Of a stretch of DNA of 64,000 bases, positions 36,700-47,000 are shown piece by piece. A program made the translations under genes and the position numbers. Numbering within the stretch: position 1 is the stretch's first letter; every line of letters begins with the position of its first letter. This stretch comes from Streptomyces sp. CB02400 (lineage in GTDB: Bacteria; Actinomycetota; Actinomycetes; Streptomycetales; Streptomycetaceae), in assembly GCF_001905725.1 (NCBI RefSeq), contig NZ_LIWB01000001.1, forward strand, positions 1,159,881 through 1,223,880, given 5' to 3'. The notes beneath the pieces are model-generated. The model made no database searches. It saw only the letters and a program-made list of their open reading frames with translations, and was not told where the DNA came from.

Positions 36700-37940
36700 G
36701 TGCGCGGTTCCGCGGTGTTCCGGCCCGGATCGGCACCCCTGTCGTGCGCACCCGTCTCGGCACGCTCGGCGGTGTCGTGATCCTCGCGGTTCTGCTGTGG
36801 CGCATCGACACAGGGGTCCTGGTGGAGGGGCTGCGCCGTATCGACGGGCCTGCGCTGCTCGCGGGGCTCGGGATCGGGCTGGTGACCACCGTGTTCAGTG
36901 CGTGGCGGTGGGCGCTGGTGGCGCGGGGGATCGGGATCCGGCTGCCGCTGGGGGCGGCTGTCGCCGATTACTACCGTGCCCTGTTCCTCAACGCGGCGTT
37001 GCCAGGTGGTGTGTTGGGTGACGTCCACCGGGCCGTGCGGCACGGGCAGAGCGCCGGGGACATGGGGCGGGGGGTGCGGGCGGTGGTGCTGGAGCGGACC
37101 GCCGGGCAGCTCGCGCTGTTCGCCGTGGGGGCGGTGGTGTTGGTGAGCATGCCGTCGCCGGTGCTCGATGAAGTGCGGCAGGCCGCGCCGGTGGTGGGGC
37201 TCGGTGTGCTGGGGGCCTGTGCGGTGGTGCTGGCGGTGCGGATGAATCGGGCGCCGGGGCGGGGGGCCGGCCGTGGGGTGTTCGCCGGGGTGCGTGAGGG
37301 GTTGTTGTCGCGGCGTAACGCGCCCGGTGTTCTTGTTTCGTCCGTCGTCGTACTGGCCGGGTATGTGGGGATGTTCGTTCTCGCTGCGGATGTCGCGGGG
37401 GCGGACGCGTCCGTGGCTGAGCTGTTGCCGCTTGCCGTGCTGGCGTTGTTGGCCATGGGGTTGCCGCTGAACGTGGGCGGGTGGGGGCCTCGGGAGGGGG
37501 TCACCGCCTGGGCGTTCGGGGCGGCGGGGCTCGGGGCCGGGCGGGGGCTGACCGTCGCGGTCGTCTACGGGGTGCTCAGTCTTGTGGCCAGCCTGCCGGG
37601 TGTGGTGGTGCTGGTCGGTCGGTGGTACGCGGGGGTGCGGGGCGGGGGGCTTGGTGTTCTCGCCCCCGCCGCCCCTTCCCTCCCCCACTCTCGGCTTCGT
37701 TCGAGCGGGGGGACCCCCATCGTCCCCGGGGGCGTTGCCCCCGGACCTCCTGTCGGCCTTCGGCCTCGTCCTCAAACGCCGGACGGGCTGGATGTGCCGG
37801 GCGGGCCGGAAAGGGCGCCGTCCGCCGACGTCAGCAACGAGAAGTACGTCGCGAACGAATCCGCCAAACTCGCCAGGATTTCCTTGCCCTTTTCCGCCGA
37901 GCCCAGAGAAGGGCGGCCGATGACGCCCGAATCGGTGTAG
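36696..37940 (+). CDS. flippase-like integral membrane protein (LPG synthase TM family)
   Basis: 414 aa as encoded. Residues ~1-320 hold about eight membrane helices of the YbhN/AglD-type (GVVILAVLLWRIDTGVLVEG, YYRALFLNAALPGGVLGDVH, NVGGWGPREGVTAWAFGAAG), a family proposed to move lipid-linked intermediates. The last ~100 residues (from about SLPHSRLRSSGG) are low-complexity and coincide with a dispersed Streptomyces-type repeat and with antisense DNA of the creatininase gene. I infer that the original C-terminus was lost or extended by the repeat. Codon usage in this gene is richer in GGG and TTG than its neighbours. Confidence 0.75.
   Translation: MSARFRGVPARIGTPVVRTRLGTLGGVVILAVLLWRIDTGVLVEGLRRIDGPALLAGLGIGLVTTVFSAWRWALVARGIGIRLPLGAAVADYYRALFLNAALPGGVLGDVHRAVRHGQSAGDMGRGVRAVVLERTAGQLALFAVGAVVLVSMPSPVLDEVRQAAPVVGLGVLGACAVVLAVRMNRAPGRGAGRGVFAGVREGLLSRRNAPGVLVSSVVVLAGYVGMFVLAADVAGADASVAELLPLAVLALLAMGLPLNVGGWGPREGVTAWAFGAAGLGAGRGLTVAVVYGVLSLVASLPGVVVLVGRWYAGVRGGGLGVLAPAAPSLPHSRLRSSGGTPIVPGGVAPGPPVGLRPRPQTPDGLDVPGGPERAPSADVSNEKYVANESAKLARISLPFSAEPREGRPMTPESV
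37672..37800. repeat. dispersed Streptomyces-type GC-rich repeat
   Basis: A stretch containing GAGCGGGGGGACCCCCAT, a GGGGGC/GCCCCC hairpin (~37720-37740), CGGCCTTCGGCCTCG and CTCAAACGCCGGACGGGCT. These blocks recur between genes in many Streptomyces genomes, as I recall. Here the repeat supplies the stop codon of the creatininase gene (37772-37774) and reads through the 3' end of the flippase-like gene. Confidence 0.65.
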
Positions 37941-38584
37941 GCGGACATGCCCAGAGTGAGGAGATGACGGCGGTCGTCCGCTGTGTGGTCGGAGGTCTCA
38001 TAACCGGGGCGGAGCGATTCGGGATGTGTGTGGAGAAGAATGGAGGTCTCGATTTCGCCCGCGTGCATGTCGGTGAGGAGGGACGTGGCGACGCCGGCCC
38101 GTACACGTGCCGTCTCCCAGTCCTCCGGGGCCGGGAACAGTGCCATTCGCTCACCGCGGGCGGAGGATTCCTGGACGACGTTGCCCAGTACGTAGTTTCC
38201 ACCGTGCCCGTTGACCAGCACCAGGGTGTCCACGCCCGACCTGCGGAGCGAGTCGGCGATGTCCCGTATCACCGCGTGGAGCGTGACGGAGGAGAGGGAG
38301 ACGGTCCCCGGCCAGGCCGCGTGCTCGTGGGAGCAGGAGATCGTCACCGGAGGGAGGAGGTGCACCGGAAAGGCGTCGGCGATCTCCCGCGCGATCGCGC
38401 AGGCGACCAGCGTGTCGGTCGCCAACGGCAGGAACGGACCGTGCTGCTCGAAACTCCCGACCGGAAGTACCGCGATCTGCCGTGAGACGCCGGCTCCCCG
38501 CGTCCGTACATCCTCAGTAGTATCCGCCGGCAACAGACCGTGCACCGGGCCGTATGCCGCCGACCGCTTTTGTGAACCACCCAT
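37772..38584 (-). CDS. creatininase-family amidohydrolase, possible FAPy deformylase
   Basis: 270 aa. All family motifs are present: LPVGSFEQHGPFLPLATDT (metal Glu and His), CSHEHAAW, VLVNGHGGN, and DMHAGEIETS. Creatininase relatives are divalent-metal amidohydrolases; archaeal ArfB of this family removes the formyl group from the formylaminopyrimidine (FAPy) formed by GTP cyclohydrolase III. Its start is 41 bases from the divergent cyclohydrolase gene, whose predicted product is FAPy, so deformylation is the natural hypothesis. The last residues (PSGV-stop) come from the dispersed repeat. The first ~35 residues are poorly conserved-looking and the start may be internal. Confidence 0.8.
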   Translation of the reverse strand: MGGSQKRSAAYGPVHGLLPADTTEDVRTRGAGVSRQIAVLPVGSFEQHGPFLPLATDTLVACAIAREIADAFPVHLLPPVTISCSHEHAAWPGTVSLSSVTLHAVIRDIADSLRRSGVDTLVLVNGHGGNYVLGNVVQESSARGERMALFPAPEDWETARVRAGVATSLLTDMHAGEIETSILLHTHPESLRPGYETSDHTADDRRHLLTLGMSAYTDSGVIGRPSLGSAEKGKEILASLADSFATYFSLLTSADGALSGPPGTSSPSGV

Positions 38585-38625
38585 ATCGTCACGGCCTTTC
38601 GTCTCTGCTTAGGAACTCGGGAATC

Positions 38626-39294
38626 ATGACAGAAAAAGTAGGCGTACTCGGCAAGAAGCCCCAGCGGCCCCAGCGGCGGACCGGCGTGGAACGCGTCGTG
38701 AATGCGCCGCTGCCCACCGTGTACGGCAAGTTCCAGGCGGTCGGCTACCTGGACCACGACCGCGGTGACGAGCAGGTCGCCCTGGTGTACGGCGACATCG
38801 GCACGGACGAGGTCCTCGTCCGGCTGCACTCGGAGTGCCTGACCGGGGACGCCTTCGGCTCCCAGCACTGCGAGTGCGGCGACCAGCTGGCGTCGGCGCT
38901 GCGCGCGGTCGTCGCCGAAGGGGCGGGCGTCGTCGTCTACTTGAGGGGGCACGAGGGCCGCGGCATCGGGCTCCTCGGCAAGCTGCGGGCGATGGCCCTG
39001 CAGGCGGAGGGCCTGGACACCGTCGAGGCGAACCTGGCGCTCGGGTTTCCCGTGGACGCCCGCGACTACGGTGTCGCCGCCGGGGTCCTCCAGGACCTGG
39101 GCGTACGCTCGGTGCGGCTGATGTCCAACAACCCGCGCAAGCGCGAGGCGCTGGTCCGGCACGGCATCCAGGTCGCCGAGCAGGTGCCGCTGCTGATACC
39201 GCCGTGCGAGAACAACATCACCTATCTGCGCACCAAGCGGGAGCGGCTCGACCACCACCTGCCCCATCTGGACGCCGTGGCGCACCTGTCCTGA
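38626..39294 (+). CDS. ribA: GTP cyclohydrolase II paralogue, predicted FAPy-forming type
   Basis: 222 aa from the ATG at 38626. Zinc ligands C71, C82 and C84 sit in SECLTGDAFGSQHCECG; RGHEGRGIGLLGKLRAMALQ and RLMSNNPRKREAL are standard GCH II motifs. In riboflavin-pathway enzymes the RA-x-ALQ position is Tyr (Tyr105 in E. coli RibA); here it is Met123. In S. coelicolor SCO6655 a Met at this position is reported to stop the reaction at 2-amino-5-formylamino-6-ribosylaminopyrimidinone phosphate. The N-terminal extension (~25 residues, basic) is as in that paralogue. Not a general riboflavin enzyme, I infer; it serves the adjacent biosynthetic cluster. No DHBP synthase domain is fused. Confidence 0.88.
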   Translation: MTEKVGVLGKKPQRPQRRTGVERVVNAPLPTVYGKFQAVGYLDHDRGDEQVALVYGDIGTDEVLVRLHSECLTGDAFGSQHCECGDQLASALRAVVAEGAGVVVYLRGHEGRGIGLLGKLRAMALQAEGLDTVEANLALGFPVDARDYGVAAGVLQDLGVRSVRLMSNNPRKREALVRHGIQVAEQVPLLIPPCENNITYLRTKRERLDHHLPHLDAVAHLS

Positions 39295-39307
39295 CCCGGC
39301 CCCGCGG

Positions 39308-40537
39308 TCAGCGCGTCACCGCCTCGTGCACCAGCCGTTTGAGGTCCCGGAAGACGGTGTGGGAGGACCCGGGCCGCACCTGCGTGTAGAACTGCACGGT
39401 CAGGTCGCGGCCCGGGTCGACCCAGAACGTGGTCGTGGCCACGCCGCTCCAGCCGTAGCTGCCGGGAGCGGACGGGGCCTGCGTACGGGACGGGTCGACG
39501 ACGACGGAGACGCCGAGGCCGAAGCCGACGCCCTCGTTGCCGGGGACGTCGTGTGCGGGGCGGCTGCCGAAGGCGCGCAGGTCGGCGCCGCCGGGGAGGT
39601 GGTTGCGGGTCATCAGGTCCACGGTCGCCGGGGAGAGCAGGCGCGTACCGTCGAGTTCGCCGCGCCGGCGCAGCAGTTCCATGAAGCGGTGGAAGTCGTG
39701 GGCGGAGGCCACCATGCCGCCGCTGCCGGACAGGAACCGGGGCCGGCCCCGCAGCGGCAGTCCGGCGATCGGCTCGATGCCGCCGTCGTCGGACTCCCCG
39801 TACATCTCCGCGAGCCGTTCCGCCTGCTCGTCGGTGACCTCGAAACCGGCGTCCGTCATACCGAGCGGCCGGAAGATCCGTTCGGCGAGGAACACGTCGA
39901 GCGGGCGGCCCGACACCACCTCGATGATCCGCCCCAGCACGTTCGAGGCGACCGAGTAGTTCCACTGAGTACCCGGATCGAACTGCAGCGGCAGACGCGC
40001 GTACACCTCCGTCGTCCCCGCGAGGTCCGCGCCCGGCGCCACCGACGACTCCAGTCCGGCCGCGCGGTACAGCGCGTCGACGGGGTGGGAGTGGTAGAAG
40101 GCGAACGTCAGGCCGGCGGTGTGCGTCATCAGATGCCGCACGAGGAGGGGGCCGGCGGGAGGGCGGGTCCGCACCCCGTCGCCCGATCCGCTCTCGTACA
40201 CGCGCGGTTGTGCGAACGCCGGCAGATGGCGGCCGACCGGGTCGTCCAGCGACAGGCGTCCCTCCTCCATCAGCATCAGCGCGGCGACGGCCGTCACCGG
40301 CTTGGTCATGGAGTAGATCCGCCACAAGGTGTCGCTCTCCACGGGCAGGCCCGCCGCGACGTCCCGCGCCCCGTACGCCGTGAGGTGCGCGACGCGCCCG
40401 TCCCGGGCGACGGCCACCAGGAAACCGGGCAGCCTCCCCTCGTCGACCCGGCGGGCGAAATGCCGGTCCAGGCGCTCCAGCGCCCCCGTGTCCAGTCCGG
40501 CCTCGGCGGGATCTGCCTCTTGCCGCAGCACTGTCAT
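39308..40537 (-). CDS. serine hydrolase of the beta-lactamase/esterase family
   Basis: 409 aa from the ATG at 40537 (GAGGAG upstream). The catalytic SxxK appears as SMTK (~76-79) in WRIYSMTKPVTAVAALMLM, and the tyrosine motif as NYSVASN near 190. Family members (class C beta-lactamase-like esterases such as EstB and LovD) hydrolyse or transfer acyl groups. No signal peptide, so cytoplasmic, which argues against a resistance role. Convergent with ribA, 13 bases apart; divergent from the PPOX gene. Confidence 0.85.
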   Translation of the reverse strand: MTVLRQEADPAEAGLDTGALERLDRHFARRVDEGRLPGFLVAVARDGRVAHLTAYGARDVAAGLPVESDTLWRIYSMTKPVTAVAALMLMEEGRLSLDDPVGRHLPAFAQPRVYESGSGDGVRTRPPAGPLLVRHLMTHTAGLTFAFYHSHPVDALYRAAGLESSVAPGADLAGTTEVYARLPLQFDPGTQWNYSVASNVLGRIIEVVSGRPLDVFLAERIFRPLGMTDAGFEVTDEQAERLAEMYGESDDGGIEPIAGLPLRGRPRFLSGSGGMVASAHDFHRFMELLRRRGELDGTRLLSPATVDLMTRNHLPGGADLRAFGSRPAHDVPGNEGVGFGLGVSVVVDPSRTQAPSAPGSYGWSGVATTTFWVDPGRDLTVQFYTQVRPGSSHTVFRDLKRLVHEAVTR

Positions 40538-40594
40538 CGTTCTCCTCGCTCCCCTCGGAGGAACACCGGCCCGGTGCGGACCGTTGAACGAGTC

Positions 40595-41041
40595 ATGACC
40601 CAGGACGCCGAACAGAACGCACTGCTCGCCCTGCTCTCCGAGCGGCACGGGGGAGTGCTCGTCACCCTGAAACGTGACGGACGGCCCCAGCTGTCGAACG
40701 TCATGCACGCTTACTACCCCGACGAGCGGGTCATCCGCGTCTCGCTCACGGACGACCGGGCCAAGACCCGCAACCTGCGGCGCGACCCCCGCGCCTCCTA
40801 CCACGTCACCAGCGACGACCGGTGGGCCTACACGGTCGCCGAGGGCGTCGCCGACCTGTCACCCGTCGCCGGGAACCTGTACGACGAGACGGTGGAGGAA
40901 CTGATCCGGCTGTACCGCGACGTCAACGGCGAGCACTCCGACTGGGACGACTACCGCGCCGCGATGGTCCGCGACCGGCGCCTGGTGCTGCGGCTGCGCG
41001 TGGAACGGGCGTACGGCATCCCGCGTCGCGCCGGGGCGTAG
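40595..41041 (+). CDS. PPOX-class F420/FMN-dependent oxidoreductase
   Basis: 148 aa from the ATG at 40595. The split-barrel flavin fold is shown by [40 protein letters not shown] and [10 protein letters not shown], typical of the actinobacterial TIGR03618-like F420-dependent group. It probably reduces a small substrate with F420H2; the actual substrate is unknown. Divergent from the serine hydrolase gene with 57 bases between starts, and convergent with the UvrA-like gene. Confidence 0.85.
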   Translation: MTQDAEQNALLALLSERHGGVLVTLKRDGRPQLSNVMHAYYPDERVIRVSLTDDRAKTRNLRRDPRASYHVTSDDRWAYTVAEGVADLSPVAGNLYDETVEELIRLYRDVNGEHSDWDDYRAAMVRDRRLVLRLRVERAYGIPRRAGA

Positions 41042-41072
41042 GAGAAACACCCCGGCGCGTACAGCGAGTGCC

Positions 41073-43466
<2,394 letters not shown>

Positions 43467-43602
43467 CGTTCTCCATCCGTCGGGCGGGGACCGCGTGCGC
43501 GGTCCCCGCCGGCGTCCCCATCGCGGCAAGGCTAGGCTAGGCGGCCCGTGCCCACCTGCGCTTCTTGATTCCTGACCGGTCGGGGAACGCCTTCGACGCG
43601 GG

Positions 43603-44961
43603 TCAGGCCGTCACCTTCGCCGGCCGCTCCGCGCTCTCCCCGACGGCACGTTCGCCGAGTTGTCCGGTGGGGAGACGATGGGTCTCGCGAGCCGTGACCG
43701 CCGCGATGACCGGGGGCACGCACAGAGCGGCCGTGAAGAGGGCCACCGCCGTCCAGTCGTCGCCGTCCGGACCCGCGATCCGCGCGGCGAACGTGACCGC
43801 GAACCCGGCCACCGCGAAGCCTATCTGCGTGCCGATCGCCACGCCCGAGAGCCGGACCCTGGTCGGGAACATCTCGCCGTAGAAGGACGGCCACACACCG
43901 TTCGCGGCGCTGTAGACCACGCCGAACGCGATGATCCCGAGGAGCAGGGTGAGCGCGTAGTCGCCCGTGGAGATCGCCCACAGGTAGAGGAACATCGTCA
44001 CCGCGCTGCCGACGGCACCGATCAGATAGACGGGACGGCGGCCCACCCGGTCGGAGAGCGCGGCCCACAGCGGGATCGCGGCCAGCGCGACGACATTGGC
44101 CAGCGCGCCCACCCACAGCATCGACGAGCGGGACATGCCGACCGTGTCACTGGTGGCGTACGCCAGTGCCCACACCGTGAAGACGGTGCTGACCGAGGCG
44201 ATCAGCGCGCCCGCGACCACCCGCAGGACGTCCGCCCAGTGCTCGCGCAGCAGCACCATCAGCGGCAGCTTCACGACCCCCTCGCCGGCGGTCTGCCGCT
44301 CGAACGCCGGTGTCTCGTCCAGCCTGCGGCGGATGACCCACCCGACGACGGCGACCGCGACGCTCAGCCAGAACGGCACCCGCCAGCCCCAGGAGAGCAG
44401 CTGCTCCTCGGGCAGCGCGGCGATCGGGATGAAGACCAGCGTGGCCAGCAGCTGGCCGCCCTGCGTGCCGCTGAGGGTGAAGCTGGTGAAGAAGCCCCGC
44501 CGGTCCGGCGGCGCGTGTTCCAGCGTCATCGAGTTCGCGCTGGCCTGCTCGCCGGCCGCCGAGATGCCCTGCAGCACCCGGCACAGCACCAGCAGGACGG
44601 GGGCGAGGGAGCCGACCTGGGCGCGGGTGGGCAGACAGCCGATGAGGAAGGTCGACAGGCCCATCAGCATCAGCGTGAAGACCATGATCTTCTTGCGGCC
44701 GAGCCGGTCCCCGATGTGCCCGAGGAAGAGCGCGCCGATCGGCCGGGCCGCGTACGCGACACCGAACGTGGCCAGCGACAACAGGGTCGCGGTGGCCGGG
44801 TCGGAGTCGTCGAAGAAGATCTCCGGGAAGATCAGCGCGGCCGCGCTGCCGTAGATGAAGAAGTCGTAGTACTCCAGGGCGCTGCCGATCCAGGCGGCGG
44901 CCGCCGCCTTCTTCGGCTGTCCGGGCGGGGAGGCGTCGCGGGGCGGTGCGGGGACGGTCAC
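43603..44961 (-). CDS. MFS transporter, metabolite:H+ symporter (MHS) family, probable shikimate/quinate uptake
   Basis: 452 aa with 12 predicted helices. MHS hallmarks: AWIGSALEYYDFFIYGSAAA at the first helix, GHIGDRLGRKKIMVF in the first cytoplasmic loop, EHAPPDRRGFFTS between helices 4 and 6, and RRRLDETPAF in the central loop. ShiA, KgtP and ProP belong here. The neighbouring TetR, AroE-like and dehydroshikimate dehydratase genes suggest a shikimate or quinate substrate. A 24-bp palindrome (45029-45052) upstream is a likely operator. Confidence 0.85.
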   Translation of the reverse strand: MTVPAPPRDASPPGQPKKAAAAAWIGSALEYYDFFIYGSAAALIFPEIFFDDSDPATATLLSLATFGVAYAARPIGALFLGHIGDRLGRKKIMVFTLMLMGLSTFLIGCLPTRAQVGSLAPVLLVLCRVLQGISAAGEQASANSMTLEHAPPDRRGFFTSFTLSGTQGGQLLATLVFIPIAALPEEQLLSWGWRVPFWLSVAVAVVGWVIRRRLDETPAFERQTAGEGVVKLPLMVLLREHWADVLRVVAGALIASVSTVFTVWALAYATSDTVGMSRSSMLWVGALANVVALAAIPLWAALSDRVGRRPVYLIGAVGSAVTMFLYLWAISTGDYALTLLLGIIAFGVVYSAANGVWPSFYGEMFPTRVRLSGVAIGTQIGFAVAGFAVTFAARIAGPDGDDWTAVALFTAALCVPPVIAAVTARETHRLPTGQLGERAVGESAERPAKVTA

Positions 44962-45028
44962 GGCGTGCTCCTTCGGGGGGACTCCACGACGGTACGCGGA
45001 GGACGAGCGGAGGGGAGTTGCCGATGTG

Positions 45029-45052
45029 CTAATTAACCCACTGGGTAGTTAG
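45029..45052. promoter_or_regulatory. TetR-type operator palindrome before the MHS transporter
   Basis: Imperfect palindrome with ends CTAATTAACCCA and TGGGTAGTTAG around a central C. The CTAA...TTAG ends match those of the site at 46015-46038. Lies ~68 bases upstream of the transporter start. Confidence 0.6.
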
Positions 45053-45177
45053 TAGCGGCTGGGTAGGGATGCTGCGCCCGGCCGCCCGCACTGTCAAGGG
45101 GTCGCGTCGTACGGACTCAGGCCCGGTGGCCCCGGCCCGGTTGCCCTGGGCCGGTAGCACCGGTCCGAAGTCCGGAG

Positions 45178-45246
45178 TCACCGGACCGCGGTGCCCGGGG
45201 TCACCGGACCGCGGTGCCCGGGGTCACCGGACCGCGGTGCCCGGGG
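45178..45246. repeat. three perfect 23-bp tandem repeats after tetR
   Basis: Unit TCACCGGACCGCGGTGCCCG plus GGG repeats three times without mismatch (45178, 45201, 45224), ending at the stop codon of the TetR gene. Each unit contains the hairpin CACCG/CGGTG with loop GACCG. May act as a terminator for tetR or be a variable-number minisatellite. Confidence 0.85.
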
Positions 45247-45915
45247 CTACCGGTCCGCCGCGCGCTCCGCCGTCAGATAGGCGATCACCATGTCGCCCAG
45301 CATCGCCCGGTAGTGCTCGCGCCGGCCCGGGTCCACCAGGTCGCGGCCGAACAGCGCGCCGAAGGTGTGCCGGTTGGACACCCGGAAGAAGCAGAAGGAA
45401 CTGATCATCGCGTGCAGGTCCACGGCGTCGACGTCGGCCGTGAACAGCCCCGACTCCTGTCCGGCCGCCAGGATCCGGCGGATCACGTCCAGCGCGGGCG
45501 AGCCCATCCGGCCCAGTTCCTCGGAGGCCGCGATGTGCTCCGCGCCGTGGATGTTCTCGATGCCGACCAGGCGGATGAAGTCCGGGTGCCGCTCATGGTG
45601 GTCGAACGTCAGCTCCGCCAGCCGCCGGATGGCCGCCACCGGGTCCAGGTGGTCCACGTCGAGCTGCTGCTCGGCCTCGCGGATCACGCCGTACGCCCGC
45701 TCCAGCACGGCCGTGAACAGCTGCTCCTTGCCGCCGAAGTAGTAGTAGATCATCCGCTTGGTGGTGCGGGTGCGGGCGGCGATCTCGTCGACGCGGGCCC
45801 CGTCGTAGCCGGCCCGGGAGAACTCCCGCGTCGCCACGTCGAGGATCTCGGCCCTGGTGCGGGCGGCGTCACGGATGCGCTCGCCGGGCCGTGCCGGTTC
45901 TTCGACGCTGGTCAT
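45247..45915 (-). CDS. TetR-family regulator of the quinate/shikimate locus
   Basis: 222 aa. The N-terminal HTH is clear: TRAEILDVATREFSRAGYDG and IAARTRTTKRMIYYYFGGKE (~20-68). The C-terminal ligand domain contains HHERHPDFIRLVGIENIH, found in regulators with a TetR_C helix pattern related to aromatic-acid sensing. It sits between the transporter (same strand) and the divergent AroE-like gene; two related 24-bp palindromes flank it. It probably represses both operons until an intermediate such as shikimate, quinate or dehydroshikimate binds. Confidence 0.9.
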   Translation of the reverse strand: MTSVEEPARPGERIRDAARTRAEILDVATREFSRAGYDGARVDEIAARTRTTKRMIYYYFGGKEQLFTAVLERAYGVIREAEQQLDVDHLDPVAAIRRLAELTFDHHERHPDFIRLVGIENIHGAEHIAASEELGRMGSPALDVIRRILAAGQESGLFTADVDAVDLHAMISSFCFFRVSNRHTFGALFGRDLVDPGRREHYRAMLGDMVIAYLTAERAADR

Positions 45916-46014
45916 CGGGTCCCTTCGGGCCGGGGGTGCGGTGCCGGTGATTCTAGAAGCAGCCCCTCGTCCGGCCCGGCGGGTCTTCCCGCGGGCCCGG
46001 AACGGCTGATATAG

Positions 46015-46038
46015 CTAACGTACTGGTTCGTACATTAG
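46015..46038. promoter_or_regulatory. second TetR-type palindrome, between tetR and aroE-like gene
   Basis: CTAACGTAC and GTACATTAG arms separated by six bases; the outer CTAA...TTAG and total length (24 bp) match the site at 45029. Located 23 bases before the GTG start of the AroE-like gene and ~100 bases from the tetR start. Confidence 0.6.
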
Positions 46039-46061
46039 TGAGCCGCCTCTGGAGGTCCGCG

Positions 46062-46949
46062 GTGCTCAAGGACTCGTATCTCGTCGGGCTGATCGGCTCC
46101 GGCATCGGCCCCTCGCTCAGCCCCGCGCTGCACGAGCGGGAAGCCGGCCGGCAGGGCCTGCGCTGTCTGTACCGGCTCCTCGACCTCGACACGATCGGTG
46201 TCCCGCCCGAGGCGGTGGGCGAGCTGCTGCGCGCCGCCCGGCTGCTCGGTTTCGACGGGCTCAACATCACCCACCCGTGCAAGCGCCTCGTCGTCGAGCA
46301 CCTGGACGCCCTCGATCCGCGGGCCGAGGCGCTCGGCGCGGTCAACACCGTCGTGTTCGAGGGCGGGCGCGCCGTCGGCCACAACACGGACGTCACCGGC
46401 TTCGCCGCCGCCTTCGCCCGCGGTCTGCCCGACGCCCCGCTGGAACGGGTCGTGCAGCTCGGCGCGGGCGGCGCCGGCGCGGCCGTCGCGCACGCCACGC
46501 TCACCCTCGGCGCCGAGCGGGTCACCGTCGTCGACGCGCTGCCCGAGCGGGCCGCCGACCTGGCCGCCGCGCTGAACCGGAACTTCGGACCGGGCCGCGC
46601 CGCCGCCGCGCCCCCGGGCCGGCTGCCGGAGCTGCTCGGCGCCGCCGACGGCCACGGCGGACTCGTGCACGCCACCCCCACCGGCATGGCCGCCCACCCC
46701 GGCCTGCCCCTGCCGGCCGGACTGCTGCACCCCGGACTGTGGGTCGCCGAGGTCGTCTACCGCCCGCTGGAGACCGAGCTGCTGCGCACCGCCCGCGCGG
46801 CCGGCTGCGCCACCCTCGACGGCGGCGGCATGGCCGCCTTCCAGGCCGCCGACGCGTTCCGCCTGTTCACCGGCCGGGAACCCGACAGCACGCGGATGCT
46901 CGCGGACCTCACCGAGCTGACCGGCGGCGCCGTCGGGGCGCCGAAGTAG
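46062..46949 (+). CDS. shikimate/quinate dehydrogenase, AroE family
   Basis: 295 aa from GTG 46062, fixed by GGAGG six bases upstream; an in-frame earlier GTG overlaps the operator. Motifs: GLIGSGIGPSLSPALHE (substrate loop), NITHPCK with catalytic Lys, AVNTVV and HNTDVTGF, and the nucleotide-binding GAGGAGAAV. The C-terminal MAAFQAADAFRLFTG is typical. The TetR-controlled setting and adjacent dehydratase suggest a catabolic NAD-linked enzyme (QuiB/QsuD-type) forming dehydroshikimate or dehydroquinate, rather than the biosynthetic AroE. Confidence 0.85.
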   Translation: MLKDSYLVGLIGSGIGPSLSPALHEREAGRQGLRCLYRLLDLDTIGVPPEAVGELLRAARLLGFDGLNITHPCKRLVVEHLDALDPRAEALGAVNTVVFEGGRAVGHNTDVTGFAAAFARGLPDAPLERVVQLGAGGAGAAVAHATLTLGAERVTVVDALPERAADLAAALNRNFGPGRAAAAPPGRLPELLGAADGHGGLVHATPTGMAAHPGLPLPAGLLHPGLWVAEVVYRPLETELLRTARAAGCATLDGGGMAAFQAADAFRLFTGREPDSTRMLADLTELTGGAVGAPK

Positions 46950-47000
46950 ACCGAGAAGCCCGAGAGACCGAGAAGCCCCACGGAAGCAAGAGGTACCGAC

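Noticed and set aside
40859..41050. Short minus-strand frame over the PPOX gene
   Set aside because: Lies wholly antisense to a conserved gene and has no ribosome-binding site.
45178..45246. Short regular repeats that might suggest a CRISPR array
   Set aside because: Units are directly adjacent with no spacers and there are no cas genes; it is a tandem minisatellite.
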